Of a stretch of DNA of 64,000 bases, positions 9,567 through 20,834 are shown in pieces. The notes under the pieces were generated by a model that was not told the origin of the DNA, searched no databases, and saw nothing but the letters and a program-made list of their open reading frames with translations. The translations under genes and the position numbers were made by a program. The stretch comes from Linum tenue (taxonomy: Eukaryota; Streptophyta; Magnoliopsida; Malpighiales; Linaceae): the NCBI GenBank assembly GCA_946122785.1, contig CAMGYJ010000011.1, forward strand, positions 19,841,007-19,905,006, read 5' to 3'. Positions within the stretch are counted from its first letter, which is position 1; the number at the start of each line of letters is the position of its first letter.

Positions 9567-11057
9567 GTGTTTGTTCTTTCCCACTTGTGCTATCACGGGT
9601 TTGCATTGCTTGATTGTGTGCAGATAGTGCATGACCCAGAGATTGAACACACCTGCCACCAACTTAGGAGACAACAGCGAGCTAGACTGGCTACGGAAGA
9701 GCTCATAGACGGCCATTTGAGCAGCGAGTCCGAGGACGAGTATGAGATGGAAGGCGACCACAACCCACCTCCGGTGAATCAGCTCTTGGGGAACGACCCC
9801 AGGCACCGCCGCAGGGTCCCACCTTGGAGTACTACTACACTCCACGGATTGCTGACATCCGCCCCGGTCATCCTCTATCCGCTCATTCCAGCGAACAACC
9901 TCGAGATCAAGCCATGCTGGATTCAGCTCATTACATCCTCTATCCAGTTCCATGGCTTGAAGGATGAGGAAGCAAGGGTGCACCTTTCCCGTTTTCTGCA
10001 GCTGACGAACGGGTTCAAGCTGAAAGGTGTCCCGGATGACGCAATCCGCCTTCACCTCTTCCCCCATTCTCTGGCGGCGAATGCTAAGAGGTGGTTGGAG
10101 ACCCAGCCCCCATTTTCCATCACTTCTTGGGACGATCTGGCAGACAAGTTCGTTCATAGGTACTATCCGGCATCGAAGACCACAGAGATTCAGCGGGAGA
10201 TCACTCACTTCCGCCAAGAGTCAGACGAGTCACTTCGTGATGCATGGGAGCGGTACATGGGATATTTCTGGCAGTGTCCCCATCATGGCTTTAGTGATGC
10301 ATTCACAGTGGGGAACTTCTACAGTGCTCTCTCCCGGGATAGCCAGAGGGTGATTGAGTCTCTATGCCCAGGAGGGGATATTCTCACTAAGACTCCACCC
10401 GAGTTGAACCAGATGATCAGTACCTTGGCTGCCCGAGATCATTCCTGGGGGCAGAGCAGCAGAGGCAGAAATTCCTGGGACCGTGGTGTGCACGCTATGG
10501 AGGTCAGGTCCGGGCTCGAGCAGCAGGTGGCCGAGTTAGTGCAGACATTGAAGCAGCCCAACAGTCTTATTCCGGGCAGAGGTCTGGCTACATCTCCAGT
10601 AGCTCAATGTCAGTGGTGCGAGAGGTCAAATCATCTGGTGGAAGACTGCCAGGCTATGCGGGAGTCGACTACTCCCCAAGAGCAGTTGGACTTCATCGCC
10701 AATGCTCGCCGCTTTGACCCTTACAGCAATACATATAATGAGGGGTAGCGCCAGCATCCCAATTTCTCTTGGAATAGCAACACCACTAAGCCACCTGGTT
10801 TCCCAGCACTAGCTGGTGGCTTTCAGCAGAGGCAGCCCTTCCAGGATCGACAGGGGCCAGCCCCACAGCAGCAGCCCTACCAGCCTAGGCAGGGGCAACT
10901 ATTCCAGCAGCCCCAACGTTAGTTTGCCGAGCCAGCAGCAGCTCCGGCTCCAGATGATCAGATGACGGAGCTGAAAAACATTCTAGCGGCATTCATGACT
11001 ACCACCCACCAGAGCATAGCCTCACCGGAGGCATGACAGAGGAACCAGGGTGCCATT
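9567..11057 (+). pseudogene. gag: Element B gag
   Basis: The frame is open from about 9567, but no ATG occurs before 9747, so the start is uncertain. The acidic N-terminus, gag capsid domain (KRWLETQPPFSI, RDAWERYMG) and zinc knuckle CQWCERSNHLVEDC are in family order. TAG at 10746-10748 cuts the frame just before the family motif RQHPNFSW, which continues in frame into a Q/P-rich tail with more stops (for example near 10921). Lesions are few in the capsid part. Role as for other gag proteins: RNA packaging and particle assembly. Confidence 0.85.
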
Positions 11058-12160
11058 TTGCAAGATTTACAAAACCAGGTTGGTGCCATAGCTCGCCAAA
11101 TTACTACCCGGGCCCCGGGGACTCTACCTGCCACCACCGTCCCCAATCCACGGGAGCCGCACCATCAGCTGGATGCCATTTTTACCAGGAGCAGCAGGAC
11201 CATCACCGCTGATCCTGCCCCGGCCAGGCAGGAGGAACCACTACTTGCTTCAGCACTTCCAGCCGACGATGTAGAAGTGCGGGTGGAGAAGGAAGCCCCT
11301 GCCCCCAAGCCACAACCAATGGTTAAGGAGCATGTGCCCCAGCTTCCCTTCCCCACTCGCCTACACAAAGACAAGCTGGAGACTGAGTTTTCCAAGTTTA
11401 TTGCAATGTTGAAGCAGCTCAACATCAGCATACCGTTTGTGGAGGCTCTGTCGAAGATGCCCAAGTACGCAAAGTTCATGAAAGATCTCCTCACCAACAA
11501 GAAGAAACTTGGGGATCTCTCGACAGTGCTGCTGAGCGAGGAGTGTTCTGCTATCCTGCAGAACAAGCTGCCCGAAAAGCGCAAGGACCCAGGGAGTTTT
11601 ACTATCCCTCTTACTATTGGCAGCATGCATGTAGGAAAGTCCTTGGCGGACCTAGGCGCTAGCATAAATGTCATGCCTTACAAATTGTTTAAAAAGCTAG
11701 ACCTAGGTGAACTTAGCCCTACTAGGATGAGCATTCAGCTAGCTGATCGTTCCGTTGTGCATCCTAGGGGTATCATAGAGGATCTGCTTGTTAATGTGGG
11801 TGCATTCACATATCCTGTTGATTTTGTAATCCTGTACATAAATGATGATGTGGATGTGCCCTTGATTCTGGGTTGACCATTTCTTGCCACCGCCAAGGCA
11901 CTTATTGATGTGCATGATGGTAAACTGATCCTGCGTGCTGGGAATGAATAGGCTACGTGTTTTATGACACCTGTGCATGCTATTTCTGACCAGGTACACG
12001 AGCCTGTCGTGTATCCTTCTGCATCTCTCATTTTGCAGGACCATCCTCTCACTCCTTCGCCGCCACTCCATCTAGCCTCACCTCCGAACAAAAAGATCAA
12101 GGAGGAGTGGCGGCCGAAGCAGCAGGTGCCTAAGCCCACTCGGAAGGAAGGTGGAGACCA
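11058..12160 (+). pseudogene. Element B aspartic protease; its fused tail lies beyond Copia C
   Basis: Protease core with ADLGASINVMP at about residue 200 and VPLILG near the end of the first frame. TGA at 11874-11876 replaces the Arg codon of the family motif GRPFLA; a second stop lies at 11948-11950. The frame then continues (KEEWRPKQQVPKP) without A's stop, up to the insertion of Copia C at 12166. The rest of this frame is at 20341-20539. Confidence 0.85.
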
Positions 12161-12165
12161 CTATG

Positions 12166-13112
12166 TGTTGGGTGAAGCTCTGTCCACTGGCATCTTACAT
12201 TTTAGGAAAGGAGATCAGTAATAGGCAAGCAAAGAGCAAGAAGAGGAAAGGCCAAATTAAGCGAGAAATTGAAGGAAATCAAGGCGTGAGATTGATCATT
12301 CAAAAGCAGAAGGCAACAATTGATTCTTCGAATCATAAGGAAACGGGAAGAAGGCTTAATATAAGTAAGAAGAAATTCAAGAAGCTGAAAAACCTTTTCA
12401 AGCAAATTTTCAAAACAGAGACAAGAGTGTGTACTGTGTTTTGAAAGAAAAGGAAGAAAAGCTGTCAGGGAGACAGGGTGTGTGTTTCGTATAGGGAATT
12501 CAAGCAGGGAGCTGAATTTGGTTAAGGAAGTCTGATCTGGTGACGGGGAGTCATCTCGAGATCGATTGTAAACTGTAATCGAAACTCTACCATCATAGTG
12601 GAACGTCAAAGGACTCAAATCAGAGTACCTTTGACCGTGGATTAGTCGGTACTGAATTCATCAGTACCGGATACCACGTAAAAATCGTGTCTGTGTTTCA
12701 TTTGTGCTTTACTCTGTTTCTGCTTCTCTATTTTTCAGATTGACCTCGTGTTCTTATTACAGTGCAAAGTTGAGCCTTGTGCAGGACAAGGTTTGATCGG
12801 TTAGCTCAAGAAACAGAGAAGGAAGTTGAGTAGGTAAAACACAGCGTTTTAACTAAAATAACTTGGGCCAACTGAACTCTGCGGAATATAGATTATTGGC
12901 CCAACCCACTTCAGACTTCATTCTCAAAACAAGCTGTCGTTTTGATCACTACGAAAGGGAAGTTCCTTTAAACCTTTCCATCGATTGAAATTTCGTTTTA
13001 TCCCACAACTTTCACTTGTTCTTGCCAAAACCAAATTAGGGTTCTGCAGAATTTCAGCTGATCGAAGAAAGAGGAAATTAACTCCTAAGTCTCGCGCTCG
13101 ACTACACCAACA
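12166..13112 (+). repeat. 5' LTR of Copia C
   Basis: Begins TGTTGGGTGAAGC and ends ACACCAACA. It matches 19394-20340 base for base as far as I can read, except one site. Confidence 0.95.
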
Positions 13113-13114
13113 AG

Positions 13115-13126
13115 TGGTATCAGAGC
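13115..13126 (+). promoter_or_regulatory. Primer-binding site of Copia C
   Basis: TGGTATCAGAGC two bases after the LTR, the usual Copia site complementary to the initiator-methionine tRNA 3' end (established for the family). Confidence 0.93.
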
Positions 13127-13163
13127 CCGGGCTCCGACGTAAAATGCTTAATCACCTCCGGAG

Positions 13164-14773
13164 ATGGGTTCGAGTGCAAACACGGGAGGAGTATTCATGG
13201 CTGATGGGTTCTCACAGACAAGAACGCCCCGCTTTGAAGGAGTGCATTACGGGTACTGGAGGAATCGCATGGAGCTATTTATCGGGTCAACTGATCCGGA
13301 TCTTTGGAATATAGTGCTGGATGGTCCACTCGAGGTCAAGGAGGCTAGAGGGAAATGGACCGACGAGGATAAGAGAAACTTTCAACTGAACTCGAAGGCC
13401 ACAAATTTGATGTATTGCGCATTGGGGCCGGAGGAGTACCATCGAGTTTCTGGATGCAAAACCGCGAAAGAGATCTGGGACAAACTCCAGATTGCTCACG
13501 AAGGTACTACCCATGTCAAGATTTCAAGGATTAATGTTCTCAAACAAGAATTCGAAGCATTCGTGATGAAACCGGATGAAACAATCAAAGAGATGCATGA
13601 TAGGTTTACAACCATCGTCAACAGTCTGAGAAATTTGGATGTTGAATACACTAGTGCTGATCTGGTCAGAAAGGTACTCTGGGCTCTGCCGAGGAGATGG
13701 ACGCCCAAAGTCACTGCAATAGAAGAATCCAAGGACTTAACCAAGCTCAGTTTAGATGAACTGATGGGATCTCTAGTTACACACGAAGAGAAGCTGAGAC
13801 GAGAAGAAGGAGAGGAACCAAGGAAGGAAAAACGCAGTATAGCTTTCAAAGTCTCAGAACAGGAAGAGGAGTTTGAAAACTTGGATGACATGGAGGACGA
13901 CGAACTGGCCATGTTAAGTAAACATGTGGCCAAGCTATTAAGACTAAGGAAGGAGAGAAGAAGAAACACCAATGGTCGAGTGAAAGAAGCTGACTCAGAC
14001 AAAGATCAGTTCAGGCAATCCAGACAGAGCACAAGATTCAGGAAAGAGGTAGCTGAGAAGAACACATCACAAGCTGGATGCTTTAAATGTGGAAGGAGTG
14101 GACACATCAAGGCAGAGTGCCCTCAGATGAAGAAAGACAAGGCATATGCAGCCACCTGGAGCTGCAGTGAAGATGAGGAGGAAGAAGAAGAATCTAGCAG
14201 AAGGCAAGAGGCGTTTATGGCCATTGGGGATAGTGACGATGAATGCCACTCGTCTCAGGTAAGGACTCTAAGCTATTACTCTGATACTGGTAGTGAAAAT
14301 GATCAAATAAATGAGACTATCAGGGATATACATTAGAGGTAAAAAATGTTAAGAACAAGTATTCAAAACTTAAACTGGAATTTGACAAACTGAGTGAGAA
14401 ATATGCTAATCTGGTAAAGGAAAAATCTGTTCTAGATAAGCATATAAATGAGGCATTGGAAAGAAATAATGAATTAGAAAACAAACTGACAGAACATAGT
14501 AAAAGACATGAAGTCACTACTACGAAAAGAAATCAGTCTGGCAGGTCACGATACACAGCCTATAAGCAAGGGTCAGCAAATGTTGAATGTTTTTATTGTC
14601 ATCTAAAAGGTCATTATATTGCCAATTGTGAAAGAAGGATAGCCAAAGAAGCCAGAATGAGAGAGACTGTATGCTACAGTTGTCATAAGACTGGCCATAT
14701 GAGCTATACATGTCAAAAACTAAAACCAAAAGATGACAATGTTAAGATGGTCTGGTTACCTAAAACAAAGTAA
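13164..14773 (+). pseudogene. gag: Copia C gag with coiled coil and three zinc knuckles, frameshifted
   Basis: ATG at 13164 follows the primer site by 37 bases. The first frame (390 codons) has a Copia gag domain (UBN2-type, words NFQLNSKATNLMYCAL and KEIWDKLQ) and a zinc knuckle CFKCGRSGHIKAEC. It stops at 14334-14336, but a second frame opens with a heptad-like coiled coil (LKLEFDKLSEKYANL) and two further knuckles, CFYCHLKGHYIANC and CYSCHKTGHMSYTC, ending at 14773. A third frame then leads into protease. Whether the two shifts are real, programmed or sequence errors cannot be told here; in an element this young any of these is possible. Confidence 0.85.
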
Positions 14774-14802
14774 AACATTTGTGTGAATAGGTCTGCTTCC
14801 AA

Positions 14803-17800
14803 GTGAGCATGGAAGACAGCGAGTGGATTCTGGATAGTGGCTGCTCACATCATATGACTGGAAATGAAAAACTCTTCACAAAACTGATTAAAGAAAAGAA
14901 AGGTAAAGTTTATTTTGGTGATAACTATAGTACTGACGTTCTTGGTAAAGGGGAAGTTGGAATTAAACCTAAAATAAACAATGTTATGTTAGTTGATGGA
15001 CTAAAACACAACTTGTTTTCAATTAGTCAAGTGTGTGGAGAGTCAAACAGAGTAGTATTTGAACCAACTGCTTGCTATGTAGAAAATATTGAAACTGGAA
15101 AAATTCTGTTTTCAGGAAAAAGGAAAGGAAAACTGTTATGCATAAATTTAAGTGATAAGGGTCTTTTTAATGAGTTATGTCTAGTAACTGTCGATAAAAA
15201 CGATCAATTAGAATGGCACAGGAGACTTGGACACGTTAGTGTAGGTACACTTTCCAAACTGGTAAGTTTAAACTTAGTAACTGGTATTCCTAAGGTAAAT
15301 TGTAAGAAAGAGTTTTTCTGTGATGCCTGCACTAAAGGAAAACAAGTAAAATCCTCATTTAAATCTAAACCAGTCATTTCTACATCAAAAACTCTGGAAT
15401 TGTTACACTTAGACTTATTTGGTCCAAGTAATGTAATGAGTATAGGAGGTAAGTCGTATGCATTTGTAATAGTCGATGACTTTTCAAGATTTACATGGGT
15501 GATGTTTTTGGGAAGTAAAGATGAGGCATATAAAAACTTTAAAAATCTGGTCAAGCGATTAGAAAATGAAAAGGGAGCTAAAGTAATTAACATCAGAAGC
15601 GATCATGGCGGTGAATTTATATCAGAAAAATTTTATAGGTTTTGTGAGAAGGCTGGTATAGCACATAACTTTTCAGCCCCTAGAACACCACAGCAAAATG
15701 GTGTGGTAGAGAGAAAGAACAGAACGTTAATTGAGATTGCTAGAACGATGTTAAATGAATATAGTATTCCTAAGCATTTCTGGGCAGAAGCTGTAAATAC
15801 AGCATGCTATACCATTAATAGAGCTCTAATTAGATCTAAACTTAACAAGACACCTTATGAATTATGGAAAGACAGAAAACCAAATCTGGGGTACTTTCAT
15901 CCATTCGGATGTAAGTGCTTTGTGCTTAACACAAAAGATAATCTGGGAAAGTTTGACTCTAGATCAGATGAGTCAATCTTTTTAGGTTATTCTATTCATA
16001 GCAGAGCCTATAGGGTTTACAACAAAAGGACTCTCAAGGTAGAAGAGTCCATACATGTGGTATTTGATGAATCTTGTAGTAAGTGTGCAGATATAATAGA
16101 TGAGGATGATGATCTAGGACTTAGACATCATTCTAACACTTTTCCACAAAAGTCAACCGAAGAAGAGGACATCAGTGAAGGAGTACAGAGCTCTAGCAAA
16201 GAAAAAGAATGGGAAGAACATACTATGCAAGCTCCTCCACACATTTAGAAGAGGCACCCTCCCTCTCTCATCATAGGAAACATCAATCAAGGTATGACCA
16301 CTAGATCTCAAAAGGCCAATGTACAAACTGCTTTTGTTTCCCTGATTGAACCTAGAAATATACAGGAAGCCTTAGAGGATGAATTCTGGACAGAATCAAT
16401 GCAAGATGAATTAGGATACTTTGAACGTTTAAATGTGTGGGATCTAGTACCAAAACCTGTAGACAAACCAATTATTGGAACTAAGTGGGTCTGGAGAAAT
16501 AAAACTGATGAATTGGGGGAAATAGCTAAAAACAAGTCGAGATTAGTAGCACAGGGTTACAGTCAAGAAGAAGGCATAGATTTTGAAGAGTCATTTGCTC
16601 CTGTAGCAAGATTAGAAGCCATTAGATTACTCTGCGCTTTTGCTGCCTCAAAAGGGTTTAAGCTTTTTCAAATGGATGTTAAAAGCGCGTTTTTAAATGG
16701 TGAACTTAAAGAAGAGGTATATGTGGCTCAACCACCTGGTTTTGAAAGTCACAAATACCCAAATCATGTGTACAGACTAAAGAAAGCTTTGTATGGCTTA
16801 AAGCAGGCCCCTCGTGCTTGGTATGAAAAGCTAAGTAGCTTCTTGATTAGTGATGGATTTCACAGGGGATCAGTTGATAAAACACTATTCATTAAATCTG
16901 ATAAGGGTAATACAATTCTGGTGCAAATATATGTCGATGATATCATCTTTGGATCTTCTAATACAACCTTATGTAAAGAATTTGAAGCTACTATGAAAGG
17001 AGCTTTTGAGATGAGTCTTATGGGTGAATTAAAACATTTTCTTGGACTAGAAGTTAAGCAGAACCAGAATGGAATCTTTATAAGTCAATCAAAATATCTT
17101 TCAAATATGCTTAACAGATTCGACTTAACCAATCTTAAGTCAGCACAAACCCCAATGGGGTCAACATCCAAACTAACCAAAGATGAAAGTGGAGTGTCAG
17201 TAGATGTTAAACTATTTCGTGGCATGATTGGTTCTCTGCTGTATCTCACAGCCAGCCGACCTGATATTGTCTATAGCGTAGGTGTGTGTGCCCGTTTTCA
17301 AAGTTGTCCAAAGATGAGTCACCTAACTGCAGTAAAAAGAATTTTTCGCTATCTGTCAGGTTCAAAAACTCTAGACTTATGGTATTCCAAAGAATCAAGT
17401 TTAGAACTCCTCAGCTATAGTGATTCTGACTATGCTGGCTGTGTTCTTGATAGAAAGAGCACATCTGGCACATGTCATTTCCTTGGAACCTCCTTAGTTT
17501 CCTGGGCTAGCAAAAAGCAGAGTTCAGTGGCTTTGTCAACTGCTGAAGCAGAATACATAGCAGCTGGACTCGGCTGCACTCAACTTCTCTGGCTAAAATA
17601 CCAACTCCAGTACTATGGTCTTAAAATAGGATCCCCTACCATTCTTTGTGACAATACAAGTGCAATAAATATGACTAAAAATCCCATTCAGCATTCTCGC
17701 ACTAAACATATAGAAGTAAGGTATCATTTTATTCGAGATCTAGTTCAAAATGGAAAGATTCAACTTGAATTTGTAAGCACAGACATGCAATGGGCGGATA

Positions 17801-17889
17801 TATTTACTAAACCTCTAGGGATGGAAAGATTTCTGTCTATACGCAATGAACTTGGCTTATTTGTCCTAGATGCAATCCCCTCCTCTTGA
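14803..17889 (+). pseudogene. pol: Copia C pol: protease, integrase, RT, RNase H, with one in-frame stop
   Basis: Protease active site DSGCSHHMTG at the start; pre-integrase zinc finger (HRRLGHVS to CDACTKGK); integrase core with LDLFGPS, DHGGEF and QQNGVVERKNRTL. The frame is broken only by TAG at 16246-16248, in the linker between integrase and RT. RT continues in the same frame: [21 protein letters not shown], catalytic YVDD ([10 protein letters not shown]), then RNase H with [15 protein letters not shown] and [10 protein letters not shown] near the end. The start of the first frame shown is not an ATG because the protease should be translated from the gag frame. Confidence 0.92.
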
Positions 17890-18068
17890 TAGCCTGATTT
17901 TCAGGATCAAATGATTCACCTTCCTTTCCTTGGGATTCTTACCCTCTGCATACTGATACACCTTCCGTCCCTAATTATTTCTCTCATCTATAAGACCGAC
18001 CCTTAGGGGTCCTTAGCATCTCATCTCAGTCCGCTCAATCTCAAACCACCCTGTCAAAAAGTTTCCTC

Positions 18069-19187
18069 ATGGCTCCCACCAACGCTCAATTGCAACACTC
18101 TGCTGTTTTTAACAACAAAGGGTTCTGCAATGCTGCTGTCTACTCTAGATACCTTCGTCGATTTCGCGATCGACCTATTTATCCATCCTTGTCCATTCAT
18201 CCTTCCAGCTTTTCAAAGTATGACATGAACATTCCCTCGCTCATTCATGGTCTTGGATGGGGGTCGTTGGTGGAGAATATGCGATTCAGCTACTGTCCAG
18301 AGGCTGTTCGTTTGTTCTACGTGAACATTCAGAAAGGCCCTGGGGCAGTCCCGACCTTTTTCACCACAATGGTCTTCAACTTTGAAGTTAAAGTCACTCC
18401 CGAGCTGTTGGCAACTGCTCTTGCTCTTCCCCATGCTGGTCTTCGTGCTGGCACGGACAGTGAATTTGGTGACTTGGGATTTGATCTTCAGGGTGCCTTG
18501 CAATCTGTCACTCATGACATAGGTCAATACTTTCCCTCGCGACTTGCTGCTGGTCGGTTGCCTGATGACCTCAAGGTTCTTCACTTCTTCCTTACTAGGA
18601 GTTTCCTGCCTAGAGACCTCTCTAGCACCGATATTCTCAACACCTCTGACTTATGGGTGCTTTCTCATGCTCGAACTGGTACTTCTATCAGTTATGCTTC
18701 CCTCATGTTCCACCATATGATTCGGTTTGGCATGGAATACTTTGATGGTCCTCTGCCATTTGGTCCCCAAATCACAAGACTCTTATCCTTCCTCCGCATT
18801 GACTTGCATGACAAGTTGCATCAATGTAATGTTCTGGACGATCTTCGTCCCCAGCATGTGCTGGCTAAGCTGGATGCATTGGTAGGGCCCCGTAAGCCTC
18901 TCACTGGCTCAGGGGGAGTGTTTGTTGGTCCTGCAGCTTATGCATCAGGGAGATTGGCTGGAGCACTTGTTGATGCTGTTGTTACTGTTATCAAGCGTGA
19001 ATCTTCAGCAGAAATAGAGCAGTCTTCCAAACTGAAGAAACTTAGGCAGGAAGACTTGATGTGGCCAAAGTTTATGTATGAGTCTGGAACAATAAATGAT
19101 CCAATTAGTTCTGAATCAGAGTCTAGCGAGTCTAGTGATGATGATGTCGTGTCTGAATATGAGTCTCCACCGAATTATCCCTTCTAG
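18069..19187 (+). CDS. Copia C extra ORF between RNase H and 3' LTR (plant transposon-protein-like domain)
   Basis: 372 codons, intact, ATG at 18069, 180 bases after pol ends. The N-terminal two thirds resemble, in layout and words (PEAVRLFYVNI, VTPELLATALALP, LKVLHFFLTRS), the domain known as the putative plant transposon protein domain seen in Athila-type ORFs, and the ORF3 of H and R here. The C-terminal tail is acidic and Ser-rich (SSESESSESSDDDVVSEYES). I see no clear signal peptide or membrane helix, so an envelope role is not supported. It is intact while gag and pol are broken. Function unknown; domain naming is from memory and needs a profile search. Confidence 0.75.
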   Translation: MAPTNAQLQHSAVFNNKGFCNAAVYSRYLRRFRDRPIYPSLSIHPSSFSKYDMNIPSLIHGLGWGSLVENMRFSYCPEAVRLFYVNIQKGPGAVPTFFTTMVFNFEVKVTPELLATALALPHAGLRAGTDSEFGDLGFDLQGALQSVTHDIGQYFPSRLAAGRLPDDLKVLHFFLTRSFLPRDLSSTDILNTSDLWVLSHARTGTSISYASLMFHHMIRFGMEYFDGPLPFGPQITRLLSFLRIDLHDKLHQCNVLDDLRPQHVLAKLDALVGPRKPLTGSGGVFVGPAAYASGRLAGALVDAVVTVIKRESSAEIEQSSKLKKLRQEDLMWPKFMYESGTINDPISSESESSESSDDDVVSEYESPPNYPF

Positions 19188-19382
19188 GACAGAGTATGTT
19201 TTACTAGTGGATGCTTTATCTAAGATTGTGATGATTGAATAAAGACTGAATAATGAAGTCATGAATAAAATTTGTTCCTTTCCTAAATAAATGCATCATC
19301 TACGCTTGTTACAATCTTGTGGAACAGACTGCACCAATCGTTTGTTACATGTGTGCAGGAAGAAAAGAGCCAGTGACAAGCT

Positions 19383-19393
19383 TAGGGGGAGTT
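19383..19393 (+). other. Polypurine tract of Copia C
   Basis: TAGGGGGAGTT lies directly before the 3' LTR start TGTTGGG, the expected plus-strand primer site. Confidence 0.85.
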
Positions 19394-20340
19394 TGTTGGG
19401 TGAAGCTCTGTCCACTGGCATCTTACATTTTAGGAAAGGAGATCAGTAATAGGCAAGCAAAGAGCAAGAAGAGGAAAGGCCAAATTAAGCGAGAAATTGA
19501 AGGAAATCAAGGCGTGAGATTGATCATTCAAAAGCAGAAGGCAACAATTGATTCTTCGAATCATAAGGAAACGGGAAGAAGGCTTAATATAAGTAAGAAG
19601 AAATTCAAGAAGCTGAAAAACCTTTTCAAGCAAATTTTCAAAACAGAGACAAGAGTGTGTACTGTGTTTTGAAAGAAAAGGAAGAAAAGCTGTCAGGGAG
19701 ACAGGGTGTGTGTTTCGTATAGGGAATTCAAGCAGGGAGCTGAATTTGGTTAAGGAAGTCTGATCTGGTGACGGGGAGTCATCTCGAGATCGATTGTAAA
19801 CTGTAATCGAAACTCTACCATCATAGTGGAACGTCAAAGGACTCAAATCAGAGTACCTTTGACCGTGGATTAGTCGGTACTGAATTCATTAGTACCGGAT
19901 ACCACGTAAAAATCGTGTCTGTGTTTCATTTGTGCTTTACTCTGTTTCTGCTTCTCTATTTTTCAGATTGACCTCGTGTTCTTATTACAGTGCAAAGTTG
20001 AGCCTTGTGCAGGACAAGGTTTGATCGGTTAGCTCAAGAAACAGAGAAGGAAGTTGAGTAGGTAAAACACAGCGTTTTAACTAAAATAACTTGGGCCAAC
20101 TGAACTCTGCGGAATATAGATTATTGGCCCAACCCACTTCAGACTTCATTCTCAAAACAAGCTGTCGTTTTGATCACTACGAAAGGGAAGTTCCTTTAAA
20201 CCTTTCCATCGATTGAAATTTCGTTTTATCCCACAACTTTCACTTGTTCTTGCCAAAACCAAATTAGGGTTCTGCAGAATTTCAGCTGATCGAAGAAAGA
20301 GGAAATTAACTCCTAAGTCTCGCGCTCGACTACACCAACA
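19394..20340 (+). repeat. 3' LTR of Copia C
   Basis: 947 bp, partner of 12166-13112, followed by the duplicated target ctatg at 20341-20345. Confidence 0.95.
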
Positions 20341-20539
20341 CTATGAGCTGGTCCCACCTCCTACATCACGATCACCCTGGCCATCCGCGTACTCACTCGC
20401 CTGCATTCTGTCGGATGGTCAGATCGAGCTAACCAATGCTGGTGGTTGCACCCGTCGGGTGCATGGCCACAACCTGAAGCTGTACCTCAAGAGCGATGTG
20501 GATCCGCTCTTGGCGGCACCTGTTCCTGCATCTCACTGA
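20341..20539 (+). pseudogene. Element B integrase C-terminal-like tail of the protease frame
   Basis: Continues B's protease frame after Copia C: words SAYSLACILSDG and HGHNLKLYLKSDVDPLL, stop at 20537-20539. It matches A's tail (2480-2676) residue by residue over most of its length, showing that the protease-tail fusion is shared. It resembles the end of H's integrase (NGHRLKLYM). Confidence 0.8.
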
Positions 20540-20707
20540 GTATCCACCATTGGACCTAACATATTGTGTTTGAGCTCTTCTTTTCCCCTTTAGCTCTGTG
20601 CCCGTTGGAATGGTCCTTGTCCACTCCTCTGCTATTGACTGGTCCGCCATCCAGTCAACGTTCCTGACCACTGTTTCACGGTAACATCGTTCCCCTTCCC
20701 TCTGCTC
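20540..20707 (+). other. Element B 3' non-coding start; HP1 and ORF3 remnant missing
   Basis: A's AAGCGCTT hairpin, palindrome cluster and ORF3 remnant have no counterpart here; B goes from its stop almost straight to the GGTAACATCGTTCCCC block that precedes the G-tract. I see no gene in it. Confidence 0.7.
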
Positions 20708-20750
20708 CATTGAGGACACTGTCGCATTTAAGTGTGGGGGGGGGGGGGGG
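20708..20750 (+). other. Hairpin plus internal G-tract of element B
   Basis: CATTG (20708-20712), loop AGGA, CACTG (one mismatch), spacer, TTTAAGTGT, then 15 G (20736-20750). Same design as the module at 22239-22278. Confidence 0.7.
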
Positions 20751-20782
20751 TTCTTTGTATTCATTGGAACGTATACATGTGT

Positions 20783-20834
20783 GCTTGGGGCCTAGTCCGC
20801 GGTCCAAATCTCTCGAGATTTGAGGGCTCCAAGC
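20783..20834 (+). other. HP2 hairpin of element B
   Basis: GCTTGGGGCC (20783-20792) pairs with GGCTCCAAGC (20825-20834) with one G-T wobble. Inner stem AAATCTC (20806-20812), loop TC, GAGATTT (20815-20821) is perfect and differs in sequence from A's inner stem. Confidence 0.75.

Larger units (their letters stand above)
12166..20340 (+). mobile_element. Element C: young Ty1/Copia retrotransposon with an extra 3' ORF (Sirevirus-like)
   Basis: 8175 bp. Identical-length LTRs (947 bp each), duplication ctatg at 12161-12165 and 20341-20345, tRNA-iMet-type primer site, gag, pol in Copia order (protease, integrase, RT, RNase H), an extra ORF, polypurine tract. I found one LTR difference (C at 12662, T at 19890), so the insertion is recent. 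Long gag with several zinc knuckles plus an extra 3' ORF suggest a Sirevirus-like lineage (inference). Gag and pol carry breaks despite the youth. Confidence 0.93.

Noticed and set aside
9325..9606. Minus-strand frame across the end of B's LTR
   Set aside because: Shadow frame in LTR and leader; no family words, and the true gag lies on the plus strand.
18069..19187. Copia C extra ORF as a retroviral-type envelope
   Set aside because: No signal peptide, no hydrophobic membrane segment, no cleavage site seen; domain resembles plant transposon-protein ORFs instead.
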